From Bacteroidales bacterium (GTDB taxonomy: Bacteria; Bacteroidota; Bacteroidia; Bacteroidales; UBA932), in NCBI GenBank assembly GCA_017961345.1, contig JAGCXP010000053.1:1-64000 (forward strand): a stretch of DNA of 64,000 bases, given 5' to 3'. The position numbers were made by a program, and so were the translations under genes. The notes below the pieces were generated by a model. That model worked only from the letters and a program-made list of their open reading frames with translations, was not told the DNA's origin and ran no database searches. Positions 60,090 to 64,000 of this stretch are shown here, in pieces; the stretch's first letter is position 1; every line of letters starts with the position of its first letter.

Positions 60090-61262
60090 CTACTTTTCCC
60101 GCACTTTTTCCACGCGGCAATCCACCTGCCCGTCGGGCATCATCAGTTTCAGGGACGCTCCGGGAGAAAGGGAAGCCACGCTTTTGAGCACCTTCCCCCC
60201 GCCGTCAACGGCCAGCAGATATCCCCTTTTGAGGATATTGCGCGGGTCTGCGGCAAAAATGCGCGTTTCCAACAGATCGATTTTCGACTCCATCCGGGCG
60301 ATTTTCGCGGCAAAAGCGCGGGACAGACGGGAAACATAGGAGGAAATACACTCGTCCTCCTGTTTGTAGATATCCAAGAGCCAGTCCGCCAGTGCCGTAG
60401 GCGTTTTCACGGACTCCCAGGCGATGTCGTCGCAGATATGGTGGTCCTGGTCGTGTCCCACCGCCGTCAGCACGGGAAGGGGACAGTCGGAAATGGCCGC
60501 CGCCAGGGCGTAGTCGTCATAGCAGAGCAAATCGAGTTTCGAGCCCCCTCCGCGCAGGATGGCGACCATATCGAAGGCCGCACCGCCCCCCGCGCCCGCA
60601 GCCTCACCAGCCGCCGAAGCGCCGTCTGGCCCGCCGGCCGCTGCAACCTGGCGCAAGGCCTCCGCCATCGACTCCGGCGCCAACGCCCCCTGCATCAAAG
60701 CAGGAAACAACGTTGTTTCAAAGACAAAACCATACTCGTTTTCGTGCAGATGGCGCATAAAATCGCGGTAACCGGCGGCATCCTCCGCCGAAATCACCGC
60801 AATCCGATACGGAAGCGCAGGCAGCGACAACGCCTTCTGCCGCTCCATTCTCCCCTCTTCTTTCAGCCGCGCGAGGGTTTTCTGCCGGGCCTCCTCCTGC
60901 GTTCCGAGCAGGATGGACGCATCCACATCCTGCACCACCAGCGACAGGCCGTAGAGTTCGCTGTAACTCACCCGAACCTTGAACAACAGGGTAATGCCCT
61001 CTTGCAGCGGGCCGCCCGTGACTTCCTGAAAATAAGACTCAATCGCCGGATAGCGACTGGCCCAGACGACCGCCCGCACCTTCGCGAGCAGCGTCCCGTC
61101 CTCCTCAGACTGGGAGAGTTCCAGATAGCAGTGGCTCCCCCGCCGCGCCTTCATCGCGCTGATCTCCGCCTTCACCCAGATCAGGCCCGGAAAAGCCCCT
61201 TCCAGCCCCTGCCGGATCTGCGACTGGAGCTCGTTTAATTCTATGAATTTCCTTTCATCCAT
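60090..61262 (-). CDS. xseA: Exodeoxyribonuclease VII large subunit
   Basis: A 390-residue catalytic subunit of exonuclease VII. An N-terminal OB-fold (about 8-100, IWVKAEISAMK) precedes the nuclease domain: AVISAEDAAGYRDF (about 153-166), AILRGGGSKLDL (about 229-240), TAVGHDQDHHICDDIAW (about 262-278) and KTPTALADWL. Compared with Proteobacterial XseA the C-terminal coiled coil is shorter. An Ala/Gly-rich insert (about 205-224) precedes the GGGS motif. The ATG at 61262 lies only 6 nt after a TATATTTG box, suggesting a nearly leaderless message. Confidence 0.93.
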   Translation of the reverse strand: MDERKFIELNELQSQIRQGLEGAFPGLIWVKAEISAMKARRGSHCYLELSQSEEDGTLLAKVRAVVWASRYPAIESYFQEVTGGPLQEGITLLFKVRVSYSELYGLSLVVQDVDASILLGTQEEARQKTLARLKEEGRMERQKALSLPALPYRIAVISAEDAAGYRDFMRHLHENEYGFVFETTLFPALMQGALAPESMAEALRQVAAAGGPDGASAAGEAAGAGGGAAFDMVAILRGGGSKLDLLCYDDYALAAAISDCPLPVLTAVGHDQDHHICDDIAWESVKTPTALADWLLDIYKQEDECISSYVSRLSRAFAAKIARMESKIDLLETRIFAADPRNILKRGYLLAVDGGGKVLKSVASLSPGASLKLMMPDGQVDCRVEKVREK

Positions 61263-61268
61263 CTCCTG

Positions 61269-61276
61269 CAAATATA
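61269..61276 (-). promoter_or_regulatory. Predicted -7 element of xseA-xseB-glgB
   Basis: Minus-strand TATATTTG ends 6 nt before the xseA ATG at 61262. No TTTG -33 box is obvious. It diverges from the engB promoter. Confidence 0.45.
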
Positions 61277-61298
61277 TGTATTTTTCCGCATTTTTGCT

Positions 61299-61306
61299 TA
61301 TCTTTG
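61299..61306 (+). promoter_or_regulatory. Predicted -7 element of engB
   Basis: Plus-strand TATCTTTG lies 21 bp before the engB ATG at 61328, within a T-rich stretch typical of Bacteroidota promoters. Confidence 0.5.
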
Positions 61307-61327
61307 CATACTCATCGCGCGCACCCA

Positions 61328-61945
61328 ATGAAAATCACGGAAGCCCTTTTCGCCGGCAGCAGCACAACCCTTTCGGAAAGGCCGAAACAGGCCTTCCCGG
61401 AGTTTGCGTTCATCGGCCGCTCGAACGTGGGCAAGTCCTCGCTGATTAACATGTTATGCCGGAAGAAAGGTCTCGCGATGACCTCCTCGAAGCCCGGCAA
61501 GACCCGCCTGGTGAACCACTTCCTCATCAACCGCAGCTGGTACCTCGTGGACCTTCCCGGCTATGGTTACGCGCAGCTATCCGCCACCGCCAAAAAGAAA
61601 CTCCAGCAGGTTATCCGCAATTATATCAACCTCTCCCCCGACCTCGTGATGCTCTTTGTACTCATCGACTCGCGCCACGACATCGGCCAGGTGGACATGG
61701 ATTTCCTCTTCGAACTCGGTGAAGGCGGCATTCCCTTCGCCATTGTCTTCACCAAAGGCGACAAACAGGGCGTCAACGTCCTCGCCGCCCAGGTTGAGAA
61801 GAACAAAGCCGCCATCCTCGAGCACTGGGAGAGCCTGCCCCCGGTCTTCGTCTCCTCCGCCGAAACGGGTGCGGGCCGCGAAGAAATCCTCGACTATATC
61901 GGCCAGGTGCTGGAAAGTTTGAAACAAGAACAACCAAAATCATAA
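61328..61945 (+). CDS. engB: Ribosome-biogenesis GTPase EngB (YsxC/YihA)
   Basis: A 205-residue GTPase required for assembly of the large ribosomal subunit. G1 GRSNVGKSS (about 30-38), G3 DLPGYGYA, G4 TKGDK and G5 SSAETG are all present. I chose the ATG at 61328, which gives the normal start MKITEALFAGSS; longer frames add a leader overlapping the promoter. The prs gene follows 4 bp later and is probably co-transcribed. Confidence 0.95.
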   Translation: MKITEALFAGSSTTLSERPKQAFPEFAFIGRSNVGKSSLINMLCRKKGLAMTSSKPGKTRLVNHFLINRSWYLVDLPGYGYAQLSATAKKKLQQVIRNYINLSPDLVMLFVLIDSRHDIGQVDMDFLFELGEGGIPFAIVFTKGDKQGVNVLAAQVEKNKAAILEHWESLPPVFVSSAETGAGREEILDYIGQVLESLKQEQPKS

Positions 61946-61949
61946 ATTT

Positions 61950-62900
61950 ATGAACAACGTACATCCCCTGAAAGTTTTTGCGTGCCGCAATTCCCGCACC
62001 TTCGGCGAAAACGTGGCCAAGTTCCTCGGCGTGAAGCTCGGTGAGGTCTCCACCGACACCTTCAGCGACGGCGAGATGCAACCCTGCTACCAGGAAAGCG
62101 TCCGCGGCTGCACCGTCTTCATCGTCCAGTCCACCTGCCCTCCCGCAGACAACCTGATGGAACTCCTGCTGATGATCGACGCCGCCAAACGCGCCTCCGC
62201 CTCCAAGGTCATCGCCGTGATGCCCTACTTCGGCTGGGCCCGCCAGGACCGCAAAGACCGTCCCCGCGTGTCCATCGGCGCCAAGCTCGTCGCCAACCTG
62301 CTGGACGCCGCCGGCGTCGATATGGTGATGACCTGCGACCTCCACGCCGACCAGATTCAGGGCTTCTTCGACCACCCCGTGGTCCACATCTACGCCAGCA
62401 CGGTATTCCTCCCCTACCTCAAGAACCTCAAGATCAAGGACCTGGCCATCGCGGCCCCCGACATGGGCGGCGCCAAACGCGCCCAGGCCTATGCCAAGTA
62501 CCTCGAGTGCCCCGTCATCATCTGCCACAAGACCCGCGCGAAAGCCAACGTGGTGGACAAGATTACGGCCATCGGCGAGGTTGAGGGCAAGAACATCATC
62601 ATCGTGGACGACATGATCGACACCGCCGGCACCCTCTGCAAAGCCGCCGCCGTCCTCAAGGAAATGGGCGCCAAGAGCGTGCGCGCCTGCGCCACCCACG
62701 CCGTCCTCTCCGGCCCCGCCTACGAGCGTCTGTCCGAGAGCGTGCTCGAGGAAATCATCGTGTCCAACACCATTCCCCTCAGCACCGACCCGAACAAGAA
62801 CAAGTCGAAGATCAGCGTCATCGGCCTCGAAGAGACCATCGCCCACATCATCGACGATGTGTACAACTACAACTCCATCAGCAAGGACCTGATTTACTAG
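61950..62900 (+). CDS. prs: Ribose-phosphate pyrophosphokinase
   Basis: A 316-residue enzyme making PRPP from ribose-5-phosphate and ATP, the precursor of nucleotides, His and Trp. Family motifs are FACRNSRTFGENVAKFLG (N-terminal), FGWARQDRKDRPRVSIGAK (about 92-110), the catalytic DLHADQIQGFF and the PRPP loop VDDMIDTAGTL (about 220-230). The length matches the family. Confidence 0.96.
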   Translation: MNNVHPLKVFACRNSRTFGENVAKFLGVKLGEVSTDTFSDGEMQPCYQESVRGCTVFIVQSTCPPADNLMELLLMIDAAKRASASKVIAVMPYFGWARQDRKDRPRVSIGAKLVANLLDAAGVDMVMTCDLHADQIQGFFDHPVVHIYASTVFLPYLKNLKIKDLAIAAPDMGGAKRAQAYAKYLECPVIICHKTRAKANVVDKITAIGEVEGKNIIIVDDMIDTAGTLCKAAAVLKEMGAKSVRACATHAVLSGPAYERLSESVLEEIIVSNTIPLSTDPNKNKSKISVIGLEETIAHIIDDVYNYNSISKDLIY

Positions 62901-62921
62901 GCCCTCCTGGGTGTTTCCCCG

Positions 62922-63179
62922 ATGCTGACCGTATTTCTCCTTTGTCTGGGACTCGTCGCCCTCTGCCTGGTGGGACTGGGTTTCAACATCCTCTTCCGCA
63001 AAGGCGGCGAGTTCCCGCAGACGGAGATTTCCTCCAACCTCGAAATGCGCAAACGGGGCATCCGCTGCGCCAAGGAGGAGGAAATGCGGCTCTGGGGCAA
63101 AAAACACCGCAAAAAGAACGTCACCTGCGCAGATTTGGGCTGCACCGACTGCGGCGGATGTGAAATTTTAAAAAAATAA
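62922..63179 (+). CDS. Small membrane protein with C-terminal Cys cluster
   Basis: An 85-residue protein. One N-terminal membrane helix (VFLLCLGLVALCLVGLGFNILF, 4-25) is followed by a charged segment and a C-terminal cluster CADLGCTDCGGC, spaced Cx4Cx2Cx2C, suitable for binding a metal or Fe-S cluster. It recurs next to der in Bacteroidota to my knowledge, with no assigned function. The 21-bp gap from prs and 3-bp gap to der suggest co-transcription. Confidence 0.75.
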   Translation: MLTVFLLCLGLVALCLVGLGFNILFRKGGEFPQTEISSNLEMRKRGIRCAKEEEMRLWGKKHRKKNVTCADLGCTDCGGCEILKK

Positions 63180-63182
63180 TTT

Positions 63183-64000
63183 ATGAGTCTCGTAGCGATC
63201 GTAGGCCGCCCGAATGTCGGCAAATCCACCCTCTTCAACCGCCTGGTAGGCATGCGGCAGGCCATCGTCGACGAGACCGCCGGCGTCACCCGCGACCGCC
63301 ATTACGGCCGCTGCGAGTGGTGCGGCACCGAATTCTCCATCGTCGATACCGGCGGATACACCTCCGACAGTGACGACATTTTCGAGGAAGAAATCCGCAA
63401 ACAGGTCCTGCTGGCCATCGAAGAGGCCGACCTCGTGCTTTTCATGGTGGAAGCCCAGACCGGCATCACCGACTACGACAGCGAAATCGCCGCCATCCTG
63501 CGCCGCTGCAGCAAGAAGGTCGTCCTCGCCGTCAACAAGGTGGACTCCGGCGAGAAGATGTACGACGTGTACCAGTTCTACGCCCTGGGCTTCGGCGAGG
63601 TATTCAGCATTTCTTCCGCCAACGGCGGCGGCACGGGCGACCTGCTCGACGAAATCGTCCGCAACCTGCCCAAAGATGAGGAGCGGGAGAAGAACGCTCC
63701 CGAGCTCCCCCGCATCACCATTGTCGGCAAACCCAACGTAGGCAAATCCTCAATGACCAACGCCCTGCTCGGGGTCGAGCGCAACATCGTCACCCCGATG
63801 GCGGGCACCACGCGCGACAGCATTGAGACCCGTTTCAACAAATTCGGCTACGACTTCATGCTGGTCGACACCGCCGGCATGCGCCGCAAATCCAAGGTCC
63901 ACGAAGACCTCGAATTCTACTCCGTGATGCGGGCCATCCGCGCCATCGAGCACTCGGACGTCTGCGTGCTCATGGTGGACGCCCTCAGCGGCATCGAGGC
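63183..64000 (+). CDS. der: Ribosome-assembly GTPase Der (EngA), 3' end missing
   Basis: The first 272 codons of a double-GTPase ribosome assembly factor; the gene runs off the window. The first G domain has GRPNVGKST (8-16), VDTGGYT and NKVDSG. The second begins at about 178 with GKPNVGKSS and has the [11 protein letters not shown] signature of the family. The ATG at 63183 gives the normal N-terminus [15 protein letters not shown]. Confidence 0.96.
   Translation, partial: MSLVAIVGRPNVGKSTLFNRLVGMRQAIVDETAGVTRDRHYGRCEWCGTEFSIVDTGGYTSDSDDIFEEEIRKQVLLAIEEADLVLFMVEAQTGITDYDSEIAAILRRCSKKVVLAVNKVDSGEKMYDVYQFYALGFGEVFSISSANGGGTGDLLDEIVRNLPKDEEREKNAPELPRITIVGKPNVGKSSMTNALLGVERNIVTPMAGTTRDSIETRFNKFGYDFMLVDTAGMRRKSKVHEDLEFYSVMRAIRAIEHSDVCVLMVDALSGIE

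Noticed and set aside
1..64000. tRNA, rRNA, transposase, integrase or phage genes
   Set aside because: Looked for by eye on both strands and none recognised; weak negative evidence only.

Overview
The window looks like a chromosomal segment of a GC-rich member of the Bacteroidota, most likely order Bacteroidales and probably gut or rumen associated. This rests on a SusC/SusD pair, a one-piece hybrid two-component regulator, BACON and DUF5689-type lipoproteins, GLUG-repeat surface lipoproteins, many lipobox signal peptides, and promoters of the Bacteroidota type (TTTG, about 19 bp, TAnnTTTG) with few clear Shine-Dalgarno sites. I cannot name a genus. No tRNA, rRNA, CRISPR array, insertion sequence or phage gene was found.

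Layout. 1-706: a gene-less, repeat-rich and hairpin-rich stretch. 707-11042 (minus strand): a TlpA-like lipoprotein without the CXXC site, a HIT protein, GreA, then a glycogen operon read debranching enzyme, GT4 glycogen-synthase-like enzyme, GH57 amylase with a histone-like Lys/Ala tail, and alpha-glucan phosphorylase, ending in an overlapping ribF. 11124-16168: a GT2/GT-C fusion, a lipoprotein with Fibrobacter-like Ser-rich repeats, a second GT-C membrane enzyme and a porin-like protein. 16297-23040 (plus strand): a metallophosphoesterase, a GDPD-GH2 fusion broken by an apparent one-base insertion, glycerol-3-phosphate dehydrogenase and a GlpT-type transporter. Together these look like a pathway for glycosylated glycerophosphodiesters.

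23043-57744 is a large polysaccharide-utilisation-like region. One minus-strand operon of about 21 kb (57744 down to 36442) encodes SusC, SusD, two BACON-DUF5689 lipoproteins, a third DUF5689 protein, a BNR (sialidase-like)/EEP fusion, a fimbrillin-like protein with a C-terminal Trp-containing repeat, another EEP lipoprotein and two GLUG lipoproteins. A hybrid two-component sensor/regulator (plus strand, 32938-36441) and a divergent GH43-like lipoprotein follow. A second minus-strand operon (31742 down to 23043) encodes a small peptide, a GLUG lipoprotein, a GH43-GH3 fusion, an aldose epimerase, another small peptide and an EEP lipoprotein. The main operon has almost no classical glycosidases; the two operons together carry three complete endonuclease/exonuclease/phosphatase (EEP) domains. 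With the GDPD/GlpT locus next door, this suggests a region devoted to phosphodiester-containing glycans, glycolipids or nucleic acids. That is an inference.

57859-64000: glgB, xseB and xseA (minus strand), then engB, prs, a small Cys-rich membrane protein and der, which is cut by the window end (plus strand).
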